This document shows positions 1-10,301 of a stretch of DNA of 26,299 nt, one piece after another. The stretch's first letter is position 1. Each line of letters opens with the position of its first letter. The stretch is taken from NCBI GenBank assembly GCA_036897625.1, contig JAYMTA010000595.1, forward strand, positions 1 through 26,299, written 5' to 3'. This DNA is from Pelargonium cotyledonis. Taxonomy: Eukaryota; Streptophyta; Magnoliopsida; Geraniales; Geraniaceae. The notes under the pieces were generated by a model, which did not search any database, was not told the DNA's origin, and saw only the letters and a program-made list of their open reading frames with translations. Made by a program: the position numbers and the translations under genes.

Positions 1-787
1 GTTAAATTTTGGGTCCCTTTCTTCTAAATTTTGTATATCATATATTCGTATCAAGAAATTTGATGAAGAGTTCGGATTTGGCTATCATTGTTGAAAATGA
101 TACGAAATTTGTGAAAATCGGGTTTCTAAACTTTTTTTGTAGTTTTAAAAAATTTGTGAAAATTATGGAAATTTGATGAATTAAGCTAAAATAGACAAAC
201 AAAAAACTCAAATTCTGGAGAATTTATGATAATTCCGGTGATTTTATGGTATTTTCGGCGATTTTATTGGGTTTTTGGTGACTGTTTGATGATTCCAATG
301 ACTTTATAAAGTTTTTGGCGAGACTTTGAATTTTTCGGCGAATCAATGATTTTTCCGACAAACCATTGGTGAAGATAAAAGGTATAGTGAAGGACAATTT
401 GGATATTTCAAAAAAAAAATTGACCATGTACTAAGCATATGCCTCATTTATTAGAATATTCTGTTAACTAACGGAAATTTTGGACGGAAAGATGTTTGGC
501 ATAATTGAGGTTAACTAATAGTTAGTTTCAATAGTTCAGAATATCTAGTATTAAAAAGTGTTAAGTTAAAGATAAATATGTATAATTTCCCTTTGTTTCA
601 ACATTTTCCTTTTCATTTAAAGCATTCAATACAAGCAATCATATTTGAAATATTCAGCTACAGTAGCAATAGATGACACTTGAAAGCATCAACAAATATC
701 AAATAGTTGAGGGAAAAAATGCATCCTTCCAGACTTAGTGTACAATGGTGCAAAAGATCTGTAACAAAGTGAAGTGGAAGACAACTA
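1..787. other. AT-rich spacer downstream of receptor kinase gene A
   Basis: No gene is recognised here. Bases 220-360 contain several imperfect runs of a short T-rich phrase ending in GGCGA, giving a loosely repetitive look. Bases 465-530 contain paired TAACGGAAA and GGACGGAAA phrases of a kind common in plant non-coding repeats. The stretch may be the end of a transposon cut by the window edge, but I found no matching terminal inverted repeat inside the window. The last 100 to 200 bases probably include the 3' untranslated region of gene A. Confidence 0.4.
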
Positions 788-3700
788 TTATCGTCCAGGT
801 TCCATAGTAACTGTTAAAGAGTTATGAGAGAAAGTTTCTGGTTTACTAGACGAAGAAGCTGTGCTAGAAAGGCAACGCCTAACAACATAAGCCGGTTGTT
901 TAGGATTTGGAAGAGTTGCAGTTTCACTGCCAAGCATGAAAACTACATTTGACATCGTGGGACGATCACTTGGGTCTTCTTGTACACATAACAGCCCTAC
1001 ATTTACACACTTCAAAAACTCATTTGTATCACAAGTTTCTCTTAGTGTCTCATCCATCATTTCTAGTGCCATGTCTTCCTTCCAGAGCTTCCATACCTGG
1101 TCAAAAATTGAACATACAAGTTGAAATGAACTTGAAATTATAAACCAAAAACATTATCGGTGCTTAACTTTTGATGATACTTACATATCCTAGAAGGCCC
1201 AAAGCTTGTTCAGGCTGATAAAATCCTGTATTTCTTTTTCCGCTGATAATCTCAATCACAACAACACCAAAGCTAAAGACATCAGACTTAAATGAGAAGA
1301 GACCATCTAATGCATACTCTGGAGACATATAGCCGCTGCGTTACAAAAGTCATAAACAAAAACTAGTCAGTTCATGGAAATGTTGCCTGCATAACTTCAA
1401 CCACAACAAATTAGAGGAGTTGATGAAGTTGTGCATATAGAAACTTACTATGTTCCAACCACTCTGTTTGTGTTGACAGCAGTTTCCTTGCCACCAAAAA
1501 TCCTTGCCAAGCCAAAGTCAGATATTTTGGGGTTCATCTCCTCGTCTAATAGAATATTGCTCGTTTTCAAGTCTCTATGAATGATCCTTAATCTAGAATC
1601 CTGGTGAAGATATAGAAGCCCTCTTGCAATTCCCAAGATGATATTGAAGCGCATTCCCCAGTCCAATAGCATACTTGACTTCCGATCTTGCAAGTTTTTT
1701 TGCATTATCCATTAAACAAGTTAGTTTAATTTCCACAATTCTATAGAAATAACGTGGTGAAAAATATTGAAGTATAATTTAGAGACTGACCAAATAGAAA
1801 GAAATCTAAGCTTTTGTTAGGCATGTATTCATAGAGTAGCATCTTTTCTTCCCCTCTGACACAATAGCCCAAAAGTCTAACAAGATTCCTATGCTGAAGC
1901 TTTGCAATCAACACAACCTCATTTTTGAACTCTTCTAAGCCTTGTCCAGAACAGCTTGAGAGCCTTTTGACAGCAATTTCTTTTCCTCCCGGGAACTTAC
2001 CCTGATGGAGGAGTTCCATATCACTTGGCAATGTTAGGCAGAAATCAGTTGAAATAATGTCTAACAAGGACCTTCACAAGGAAGAGTTCTTAGTCTTTAC
2101 CTTGTAAACAGGTCCAAACCCACCTTGTCCTAGCTTGTTATAATTTGAGAAGTAATCTGTACAAACTAGTATGGTTTCCATATCGAAAAATGGTATGTCA
2201 ATGCCTTTTCCATCATCTTCTTCGAACTGGCCTGAGTCCATGAACTCTTTAGCTTGTCTCTCCCTGTCATACAATTGAAGAGCTGCACTTCTTTGGAGTT
2301 TTCCCTTGTTTTCTGAAATCAAATAGATTGACAGTGTGGTCAAGTCCCGATATAATTTAGATATATATTGATATGTACATTATAATCCATACTTACCTTG
2401 TTTCTTGGCCAGCTTCCTCCTCTGAACACAAACATAGAAGAGGGAGTAGAAGAGAATGGTTAAGACAATCACACTTGCTAAAGTTATCATGATAACCAGC
2501 CCCAGTGGCATCTTTCCTCTCATGTTTCCAAATGCATGGTAACCCCTTTCTGTAGGACAAAAAAAAAAGAAAAGAAATAGAAGTCTTGGTAAGCTGCTTT
2601 ATTCAAGTTTGTTCTTCAAACACAAGCAAGATCAGCTGGTAAAAGACACATCATTTAAATATTTTCGATAAATCCAAATCCTCACCTCGAGTACAATTCA
2701 ACAAAATTCCATCCCATTGAAGCTTTTCATTGCAGAGGCACCTTTTCATCCCATTTCCTGTTGCATTGCAAGTCGAATGTGGCCAATCCTTGCAGTCTGT
2801 AGGTGAAGAACAAATCGGCTCTGGTGGTGGATTCCAACCCACCTCCACTTCATCTCCACCTTTAAGGGGAAGGCCAGAATCAGAGTCAGTGGGGGCTGCA
2901 TAACACCAGTTTGTCACATGAAAAGGTGATGACTGGTTAAACTGTAGAAGTGTGCCTCTTGAATTCTGAGCTTCACACTGAGTTGCTACATTGGTTTCAA
3001 TGACAAATTTTCTTGTCTCTGGATTGATGCTTGTAACTTGGTAGTTTCCAATTGGAGATTCAAAGTTTAGCTGGCCCGAGGAAACATTACACTGAAAATT
3101 GAAGTACATTGGGTCACCACATTTTGGTCCAGCGCTCAAGGGATAGGGAATCAGGTTTGTCCCACAACTCTCACAATTTCTTGCTGTTGATTCTGCATAA
3201 ATAGAATATGTAGAAATCAAGAATGTACAACAAAGTGACTTGACATGTTTTAACAATGACTGTGCTTGCTAGGTAATTAAGGGTTTTTATCCAAATTATC
3301 CACATGGCATCCTCATGATGGCACAAAACAGGAGAATTTTCTTGGTTGGGAATTTTCTAGTTTCAACAGAGTTACTCCTATCACATATCTGGGAGAAAGC
3401 CCAATAACATATTTCAAATGATGTTTCTAACAGATCTTCACTTCAGACACCAAATGAAAACCATATTATAATTAATGACACAAGCATAAAATGGCTCCCT
3501 AATATGTAAAGCAAGTTGAGACATGAGAGCTCATCTGCTAATATGTAAAGCAAGAGCTCTAACTAAACAGATATCAAATATAGCAGAGGGCATATTATAA
3601 TTCATTGGTGCATATTATAATTCACCAATGAATATAGCAGCATATTATAATTCATTGATGCTGATAAACTCATCTAGTGATGCCCTCTAGCTATATTTTA

Positions 3701-5178
3701 GCAGATGAGCTCTAACTAAACAGATATCAAAGACTTGTTAAGTCTACCTTTGCATCCTCTGTTCATATGTTTTGTTGGTTAAATTCAATGAATCATGAAT
3801 TCTAGCATTTCCATGAACAAAAAAGAAACACACCTATATCAGGAACTGCTACCCGGACGTTAAGGTTACGGCCATCGTTGTAATCCTCCTGAAGATTGTT
3901 CAGATCATCTGACCAAATCCAGCATGCAGCGCTACCAACACCATCTCGTCTTGCTTCTACATCTTCTTCATATGAAAAAGCCTGGCAATGGCAGTTGTTA
4001 AGGCACTCACTTCTGCATTCTATTTCACTAGCAGCTTTGAATTGAGAATCTGGGTTTCCTACTTTCATCATCTTCAAGCTCAAGAAAGTATCACTCTCTG
4101 CATTCTTTCCACATAACGCTGACTTTCTGGTACACCCACCTGAAAAATCTCCAGAATTCCAGTTCTCTGGCAAGCTAGGTACAAATCCGGGTAAGCACTT
4201 GCACATCAACTCATACTCACTATTACAGCTTCCAAAATTTCCACAGATGTTAAACAGACTGCATCTGTCTCTGGGCTCTCCCCAAACTAAGGACCAAACT
4301 TTCTCACTATCCCATTTCAGATACTGAATCTGGCCTGAATATCTCAAAACAAGCCTTGTATCACTGTATAATGATGCAGTGATGTGAGGCACAGTCACAT
4401 TGTGAACACTAGATGTGAAGTTTGATAACAGGTAAAATATAGCAGAGGGCATCTCATCAGCACCAATGAATTTATCAGATACTCCACTTCTCCAGTATCG
4501 CATCGATCTCTTCCAAATGATCAACTGGTCTGCTCCTTCTTGGTCTTGCTGAAATGTAAAGTTCCCAGCTGCAGGGTCATCTTCACTTTTCCATGAAGTC
4601 AGTACCAGATTTCCATCAATCTTCATTCCTGGAAGAAATGTATCAGTTGGATTCTCAAAACTTTGCCAAAGAACTTTCTCCGAATGATCTTCTGCTGCTG
4701 CTGCTTTACTCATGATCAGGTTTCCTGAATCCATGAGCCTCACAGTAGTATGCGTAGCTGAAGATCTTTCAAGATTCGTCCCCCAATAAGATTTCCCACT
4801 TTCATCCAGCACCTTGAGGTTTCCATCTTCAGCAATGGCGAAAACTCCTCCCGAACCCAGAAGCGGGCTGTCCCGGTTAGCAATCCAGACAACTGTTCTT
4901 GGATTAGACCCGTAATACCATATACCAACATACCGTCTGTCATTAGAGCTTCCATCAGGAGTAAAGAATCCTAGTTCAAATCTTTTTCCAGCAGAAACAA
5001 GCGATTGTTCACTATCATCACTGATCAAACTGTTTGACATTATGGTATCTCTAGCAGAACAGTACAACAAAGAAGAACATAACAAAAACATGGGCATTGC
5101 CAAGTTAGTTGATATCATGTGATTTGTAGACCAAATCAAGATGATTGTCTTTCTGTTCCTTCTTTTGCTTTGCATCAT
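788..5178 (-). CDS. G-type lectin S-receptor-like serine/threonine-protein kinase (At4g03230-like), gene A, intact
   Basis: This is a membrane receptor kinase with eight exons, all with GT-AG borders: 5178-3834, 3192-2686, 2549-2397, 2312-2101, 2001-1791, 1686-1449, 1335-1185 and 1096-788. They join in frame to about 1041 residues. In order the protein has a signal peptide (about 1-42), B-lectin (43-185, starting RDTI), S-locus glycoprotein (about 245-325), PAN (360-445), a WAK-like cysteine-rich insert (450-615), one membrane helix (631-659), and a kinase with [11 protein letters not shown], the IAVK lysine, HRDLK (about 846) and DFG (about 866). HRD makes it an RD kinase. The frame stays open upstream to 5247, but there it begins with TTG; the tandem ATGs at 5178 and 5175 align with the start of gene B. 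The ligand is unknown. At4g03230 is the closest family name I recognise. Confidence 0.93.
3193..3833 (-). repeat. Gene A intron 1 with foldback and shuffled copies of exon 1 sequence
   Basis: This intron is longer than the matching one in gene B (about 640 against 220 bases). It contains an exact 14-base inverted repeat (3527-3540 with 3700-3713), an exact 25-base direct repeat (3554-3578 and 3707-3731) and three copies of a GCATATTATAATTCA phrase. It also contains an 18-base exact match (3576-3593) to coding bases 4435-4452 of exon 1. Bases 3661-3700 read, on the opposite strand, like a shortened copy of exon 1 bases 4433-4478. This patchwork is seen directly. Its origin by templated break repair is inferred. 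Confidence 0.75.
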
Positions 5179-6688
5179 TAGTAAGCAGAAGCAGAAGGTT
5201 CTTCTTTTGAAGAAGTACAATGGTTGCTTGGCATTTAGGAGCAACAAGGTCTTCTGCTATTTAAGTGCCCACATCAGAAATTTTAATTGAATAACTTTTA
5301 TAGATTAGAGAAAAACCAATAATGACAATCTTGTCTACTCTTAGCACCTTCCAAGGAGCATAGTATTGACAGAAACAGGTAGATGCATATATGAATCCAT
5401 TTGGAGCTTCTAGGACTTGAATTTTTTTTAATATAATACGAGATGAGAAAGAGAAAAACTATGTATAGAATACACCTAGGGTAAGGACACGAGCCAAATA
5501 GTGGAATCCAAAATAGTTATATACTGAAGAGACGAAACCAAACATGACGCAGCATGACCCTTTGCTGACTAAAAACCATCTAAACACAGAGAATCAATGC
5601 TACATAAATCAATCTTGAACACTTGTTTAGGATCTCAGTTCTACATGACCAGGTCTTGTTCTTCCCTCCAGGAATGTACAGAAGCAAGAGAAGAAAGAGT
5701 CTATAAGTTTGACAATAATACACAATTGCAAGTTGTAAAACAATGGATAAAGTGAATGGACATATGCCTATTACTGAGAGGGCAATACAGTAATAAACTG
5801 AAACCCCAATGGCCTTTGTTAGAATTGATTTGATTTTTTAAAATCTAAAATGCCACAAAGGTCAAGATCACTGGGATTTGTTTGTTTCCATATTTTCTTT
5901 GTGGCCCCTAGCTTTACTTTTCCTCTAACTTTTTTTATGAGAAAAAGTAATGATGTGGTTTCCTAAATTATTAGAGGACAAAGACCCGCATGAAGACCAC
6001 AATCAATGGTTAATGCAATGCTGGTGTGACAAGTGTGCCTAACCTTGACATAGAGTGCACTCCTACTTGCTCTAGTGCCGGTGCTCATCTGCACATTCTT
6101 TGCTGGGTTGACCTTTTGATGAATGTTGTCTCTCCATTGAAGACCAAGCAGTGTTCAAGAAAACCAGGCCTGAAATCCATAGCTTTGCTAGATCTGCAAA
6201 ATCAGTTTGTTAAAAGGAGAAAACAAACCTGAATTGAAATCTAAACCTAGCTAGGGTTGACAAATGTTCTTCACATAGCTAATCCACCGGGAAGAAAACA
6301 TAAATGACTGAGTATTTGATCCTGAAGCATGTAAATGGTTCATTAAGCATTGGCAGAAACACCAGAATAGAAGTTTCTCAAATGAATAATAAGATGAAAA
6401 TTGAAGATTATACCATGCTACATGTAGTGTCGCTAGTGTTATGTTCTTGAATTATGGTTTGGAACTTGGTTTTGATGTTCAAATACGGCGTAGTTTTATA
6501 CCGGACTTAACACTTAAACCGCAAAAGGTTCAACTATCCCAATTACCTGTAATGTCCATTTGTATAGAATGAATCCAACATATACCAACAAGAGTCCTGC
6601 TCATTTGTTGAATAACCAAAACTGTCAGATTTTATGATTTTTTTTCCTCAAACAATTAGAGGACAGATGTGTGGCACTGGCATGCCCA
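5179..6688. other. Intergenic region upstream of gene A
   Basis: No gene is recognised. The part next to gene A (5179 to about 5700) is presumably its 5' untranslated region and promoter. A plus-strand frame at 6026-6232 shows no family signature and is probably chance. The far end adjoins the LTR element; the target-site copy ACCAG lies at 6689-6693. Confidence 0.5.
5257..5265 (-). promoter_or_regulatory. Possible TATA box of gene A
   Basis: On the minus strand this reads CTTAAATAG, about 80 bases upstream of the ATG pair at 5178/5175. With transcription starting about 30 bases downstream, those ATGs fit as start codons, while the TTG at 5247 would be in or before the leader. The box is weak and rests on position alone. 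Confidence 0.3.
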
Positions 6689-6693
6689 ACCAG

Positions 6694-6944
6694 TGGAATG
6701 ACAGAGCCCAAGTCCAAATGTTTAAACAGTTCAAAACCAAGCCCAAGCCAAAAGCTAATAAGATCCAGCCCACTAAAGTGACAATAGTGTGGAGAGGCAA
6801 TTGAGTAGCTGTGAATCTAAACCTTCATTGTGATGTTTCATTTGAGTTGAATAGAAGCCATGGAAGCACTTGCAGATGCTTAATGCTCTGAACTCTTAGT
6901 CGATTTGTAGTGTCTTTCTATTGTTGGTGATTTAGGTCATACTA
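6694..6944 (+). repeat. Left (5') LTR
   Basis: It matches the right LTR over about 236 bases in two blocks at about 97% identity. It starts TGGAATGACAG directly after the target-site copy. It is shorter than the right LTR (251 against 393 bases). Confidence 0.85.
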
Positions 6945-7046
6945 AATGGTGCTTTCATTGCCCTCTCGCCTCTTGGATGACATTGATTACAAGCCTCCGA
7001 TGAAAAATGGCAGAAAAGAGAGAAAGACAGGCAGGAACGCTTGAAG

Positions 7047-8879
7047 ATGGATCGAATTTTAGTCCATGTTCGAAGGTTGTTTGGGAGCGAATCTCAAGGC
7101 ATTGATGATGAAATTTTGATGGATATTCATACTCTTTTCGATGAGAATCAGGAAGTGATTAATTCAAATACATTGGGGCCTCGAATTGGAAACTTGGATT
7201 GGACAAGGAATGCGACAGTAAGTGATGCACTACAAGTGTTCGATAAAATGCCAGCACGAATTTGGTGTTGTGGGAGCAAGAAATTGGTATTGTGGAAGCA
7301 TGGAATTGAGGTATTTTCAACAACTATTACGTTTTACAGCAACTCATGTATTCATATTTCAATATACTGCTATGATTTGGGTTTGAGGTATCATGGATTA
7401 GCTGCGTTTCGAACGGGTATTGGTACAAATTGTGAGAGATTGGAATTATTGGTGTCAACAAATTTCAAGTACTGTGAAATTGTGGTGGGTGATAAAAGTC
7501 TTGAGTTCGAATTGAAAATTGTTTGGGTTCTGGGGATCAAAATTGTGGCTAACCATTTTGCTTTCAATGAAAATTTTGAATTGCTGATGTTGTGGATCAA
7601 TGAAGTGGTTACAGAGGCTACATTACAAATAGGTGGTTGTAATTGGTTTTATAAACAATTCAAGTTGTTTAAACTTGAGGAGGGGAGTATTGCATTAATT
7701 AGTACTGCTGAAATTATGTTGGTTTATAAGGTATTGCCAACTTCATGTTTTCACAGTTGCGATTCAATTGGTTATCTATGTGTTACTTCTTATGTTTACT
7801 TGGTGATTCAAAGTTTATGGTTGTGTTTGTTCATCACTAGGCATAGTGCTATATACACATGGTGGGGAATTTTTGAGTTGACTCGGATAGATGAATTCAT
7901 AGTGACCGACGTTGCAACGAAGAGTATCATTGTCTTGACCGGCACTGCCTGTTTGTTTGATGAATTTTTTTACAACAGTTTGGGGATAAAGTGCAGTATG
8001 ATGGAAGGCTATGATTGTCTATGGAATTTCACTCACAAATCAAATGGCTCATGGCTGAATCTGGTGGTTTGTGCTTTTTCGATTGAAAGATCGAGCTCGG
8101 GTGCATCCATAGTTGGGGATCTTTTGAATTACCTAAACGAATCATGGACTCAGTTCCATGCTACGACTGAAGCAAAGTGGCAACTGATTGATACTTTTTT
8201 CAAGCTATTAAGAGACAGTGATGAATTGGACCTAAAGCTTGGTGGAAGATGCTTTTCTACCCAAAATATGTCTCGTTTAGTTGCTTTTGAAGTAGGGAAA
8301 AAGCAAAGTGTTGGTAATGGTTTTCAAGTGACTGCTACACACACAGACAACTCTTGTGTCAAATTAAAATCACAGTTTGTAGCATTCAAATCTGGGCATC
8401 TCATGTTTAAAGTTCAGACCTATGAAGGTGGTTTATGGCATACTTGGTTTCATAGAGACCTAACAGTTACTAGAAGAGTTATAGTGAGAGGTAGAAATGC
8501 TTTCTTCTTACCCAAGCTTGTGAAAGAAAAAATACCTCTTCTACGAATACTAGAACTTGCCATTTATCTCGACCACACTGTAAACAATGACTGGTTCAGA
8601 CCAAATCTAGAGACTCACTTTATTCCACGACTGCCAACCGAATTAGAGGAAACATCTACTAAATCAAAAGAGTCATCTTCAAAAGTTGATCATCATCAGC
8701 TGCTTATGCAAGTTTTGTCAGATGAGCTAAGTTGTTGCATAGATGACATGCGGAGTCTTGAACTGAATCTTTGTGACATCCAACCCAGCTGTCTTGGTGC
8801 AAGTGTTGAATTTATTTTCTTTGACAAATTGCTCAAGCAAGAAATCACTACTTGTAAGCATTCAGATCACTACTTGTAA
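7047..8879 (+). CDS. Long open frame inside the LTR element, ending in an aminopeptidase-like part
   Basis: An open frame of about 610 codons starts at the first ATG after the left LTR. Roughly the first 345 residues match nothing I recognise: they are rich in aromatic residues and cysteine, with hydrophobic stretches around residues 225-285. A short DALQVFDKMPAR phrase near residue 62 resembles the core of a pentatricopeptide repeat, but it is too short to call. From about residue 347 the frame reads as the N-terminal half of a plant aspartyl aminopeptidase. It probably rides on the element's transcription. Whether any protein is made is unknown. Confidence 0.4.
   Translation: MDRILVHVRRLFGSESQGIDDEILMDIHTLFDENQEVINSNTLGPRIGNLDWTRNATVSDALQVFDKMPARIWCCGSKKLVLWKHGIEVFSTTITFYSNSCIHISIYCYDLGLRYHGLAAFRTGIGTNCERLELLVSTNFKYCEIVVGDKSLEFELKIVWVLGIKIVANHFAFNENFELLMLWINEVVTEATLQIGGCNWFYKQFKLFKLEEGSIALISTAEIMLVYKVLPTSCFHSCDSIGYLCVTSYVYLVIQSLWLCLFITRHSAIYTWWGIFELTRIDEFIVTDVATKSIIVLTGTACLFDEFFYNSLGIKCSMMEGYDCLWNFTHKSNGSWLNLVVCAFSIERSSSGASIVGDLLNYLNESWTQFHATTEAKWQLIDTFFKLLRDSDELDLKLGGRCFSTQNMSRLVAFEVGKKQSVGNGFQVTATHTDNSCVKLKSQFVAFKSGHLMFKVQTYEGGLWHTWFHRDLTVTRRVIVRGRNAFFLPKLVKEKIPLLRILELAIYLDHTVNNDWFRPNLETHFIPRLPTELEETSTKSKESSSKVDHHQLLMQVLSDELSCCIDDMRSLELNLCDIQPSCLGASVEFIFFDKLLKQEITTCKHSDHYL
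8087..8842 (+). pseudogene. Captured aspartyl aminopeptidase (M18 family, DAP-like) fragment
   Basis: The translated segment follows plant aspartyl aminopeptidase over about 250 residues, roughly the first half of the host enzyme (usually near 480-500). Recognisable landmarks in order are VGDLLNYLNESWTQFHAT, a GGR block, VGNGF followed by the HTD motif that holds a zinc ligand in M18 enzymes, GGLWHTWF, RDLTV, VNNDW-RPNLETH, and HH-LLMQVLSDELSC before LNLCDIQPSCLG. The host gene in plants has many introns, yet this copy is continuous, so it most likely came from spliced RNA. The C-terminal half of the enzyme is absent, so aminopeptidase activity is not expected. It lies wholly within the LTR element. 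Confidence 0.85.
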
Positions 8880-9613
8880 GCATTCAGAAATTCAGATTGA
8901 AATTATTATACTCTCCGAGATTTGGGAGTTCGTACATTACTATGTTGATGGGAATTGGTCTTTCTTCGGAACCGCAATAAAAAGTTATGTCAAAGACTCA
9001 ATGCTTTTTAATCATATAATTGACTTGCAATGGGATGCAGTGGTCTTAAGGGGCTGTTTTGATAATGACTATTGGGTAATCAAAAAAGTTGGAGTGTTGC
9101 TCAAATTTCCAAGATGTTTAATAGACAATCATACTAAAAGAGCTGATCAAGAGAAACACATGAGGTGTTGGAGGGCTGTGCTATATGGAATTGGTTGGGT
9201 TTGTATTGTATTTGGGTGCACTGACAAGTTTATGGAATTGGTTTGGTTTGCAAAAGAATCAGAGAGACTTCCAATTTTGCTGAACTACAAGAGAAAAGAA
9301 GACACCATAGGATCAATTACTTTGGGGAGAAGATTAATGAAAGAAGATCAAAACTATTTTATGGAAAGAATTCAAAGGTACATACTTGACTGTTGTGATG
9401 TCGATGCTATAAAGAAATGGACACCAGTTCTTGGACACTTTCCTTGGGATCCTGGTATAGGGGATAGCAGATCCATTATATGTGTTGAGTTCTTGTCATG
9501 GTTTTGTGCCATATATTTTGTCAATCCTATGAAGTCTTGGTGCAGTGTTGGGTACTTGCAGAGACACCATTTTAACAACCTTGAGGATAAGGTTGGTTTG
9601 ATGGGGAGGGTAT
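8880..9613 (+). other. 3' interior of the LTR element, unrecognised coding-like stretch
   Basis: This stretch is largely open for about 240 codons. It has many tryptophans, cysteines and phenylalanines and no domain I recognise. It ends with an LEDKV phrase and the purine-rich tract before the right LTR. It could be a relic of the element's own coding region or a second captured host sequence. Confidence 0.35.
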
Positions 9614-10006
9614 TGGAATGACAGAGCCCAAGCCCAAATGTTTAAACAGTTCAAAACCAAGCCCAAACCAAAAGCTAATAAGATCCAGCCCACTAAAGTG
9701 ACAATAGGACGTTGTTGAGTATTTGGTCTGTGTCTTCTTCCTCTTGTGATGCTCTGCATTTCTTCTTCTCTTTCCCTTGAAGCTCTCCACTACGGATTGT
9801 TTTTCTTGGAGCCTAGCCTGTATTTCTTTTTACTTGGAACTTGTTCATTGTTAATAATTTAGAAGAGTAGCTGTGAATCTATACCTTCATTGTGATGTTT
9901 CATTTGAGTTGAATAGAAGCCATGGAAGCACTTGCAGATGATTAATGCTCTGAACTCTTAGTCGATTTGTAGTGTGTTTCTATTGTTGGTAATTTAGGTC
10001 ATACCA
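9614..10006 (+). repeat. Right (3') LTR
   Basis: It starts TGGAATGACAG, ends CATACCA and is followed at once by the target-site copy ACCAG. It shares about 236 bases with the left LTR at about 97% identity and is 393 bases long. Confidence 0.85.
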
Positions 10007-10011
10007 ACCAG

Positions 10012-10301
10012 CCAACCCAGAATTGAAAATTTTGCTCTGTTTGCAGCCACTGAAATATCTTGCTACCAGACATTCCAATGAATGAGATCTTATATGGAGG
10101 AGAATAGTCAAAAGTGGTTGCAAGTCACAGAAAACAAGATGCTGCACACAAACATATGTGTATGGATGCGTAACCATGAACAAAAGTACAGATCTTGAAC
10201 ACTGACACTGGTTGAAATGGAACAAATTATTGACAACTTAATACCATTTCTGAACATACTTGGTCAGTTAAATTTTGACCATTTGATATCATCTAAATAC
10301 A
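10012..10301. other. Spacer between LTR element and the 3' end of gene B
   Basis: About 290 bases with no gene. The part next to 10302 is presumably the 3' untranslated region of receptor kinase pseudogene B. Confidence 0.5.

Larger units (their letters stand above)
6694..10006 (+). mobile_element. Non-autonomous LTR retrotransposon fossil carrying a captured aspartyl aminopeptidase piece
   Basis: The element has related long terminal repeats at 6694-6944 and 9614-10006, both starting TG, and the downstream one ends CA. It is flanked by the same five bases, ACCAG, at 6689-6693 and 10007-10011, as expected of a target-site duplication. Just inside the left LTR lies TGGTGCTTTCATTG, a phrase I associate with primer-binding regions of plant elements. 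A purine-rich tract (about 9601-9611) precedes the right LTR. The interior ends with an LEDKV phrase like the pol end of many plant Ty3/gypsy elements, so a gypsy origin is possible but unproven. No gag, protease, reverse transcriptase or integrase is seen. The LTRs differ at 7 of about 236 aligned bases (3%), suggesting roughly 1 to 2 million years. The ends look whole; the coding interior is not that of an autonomous element. Confidence 0.85.

Noticed and set aside
1-540. A complete inverted-repeat transposon at the left window edge
   Set aside because: The composition suggests a repeat, but no terminal inverted repeat pair could be matched within the window.
936-1143. Plus-strand frames opposite the last exon of gene A
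   Set aside because: They are antisense shadows of conserved kinase coding sequence; the same happens opposite genes B and C.
5179-5247. Longer start for gene A at 5247
   Set aside because: The frame is open but its first codon is TTG. The ATG pair at 5178/5175 aligns with the start of gene B and lies well downstream of the TATA-like box.
6026-6232. Plus-strand frame of 68 codons between gene A and the LTR element
   Set aside because: No family signature, no promoter or splice support, and the length is expected by chance.
7220-7270. Pentatricopeptide repeat in the LTR element's open frame
   Set aside because: Only about a dozen residues (DALQVFDKMPAR) fit the repeat, and no neighbouring repeats follow, so chance is likely.
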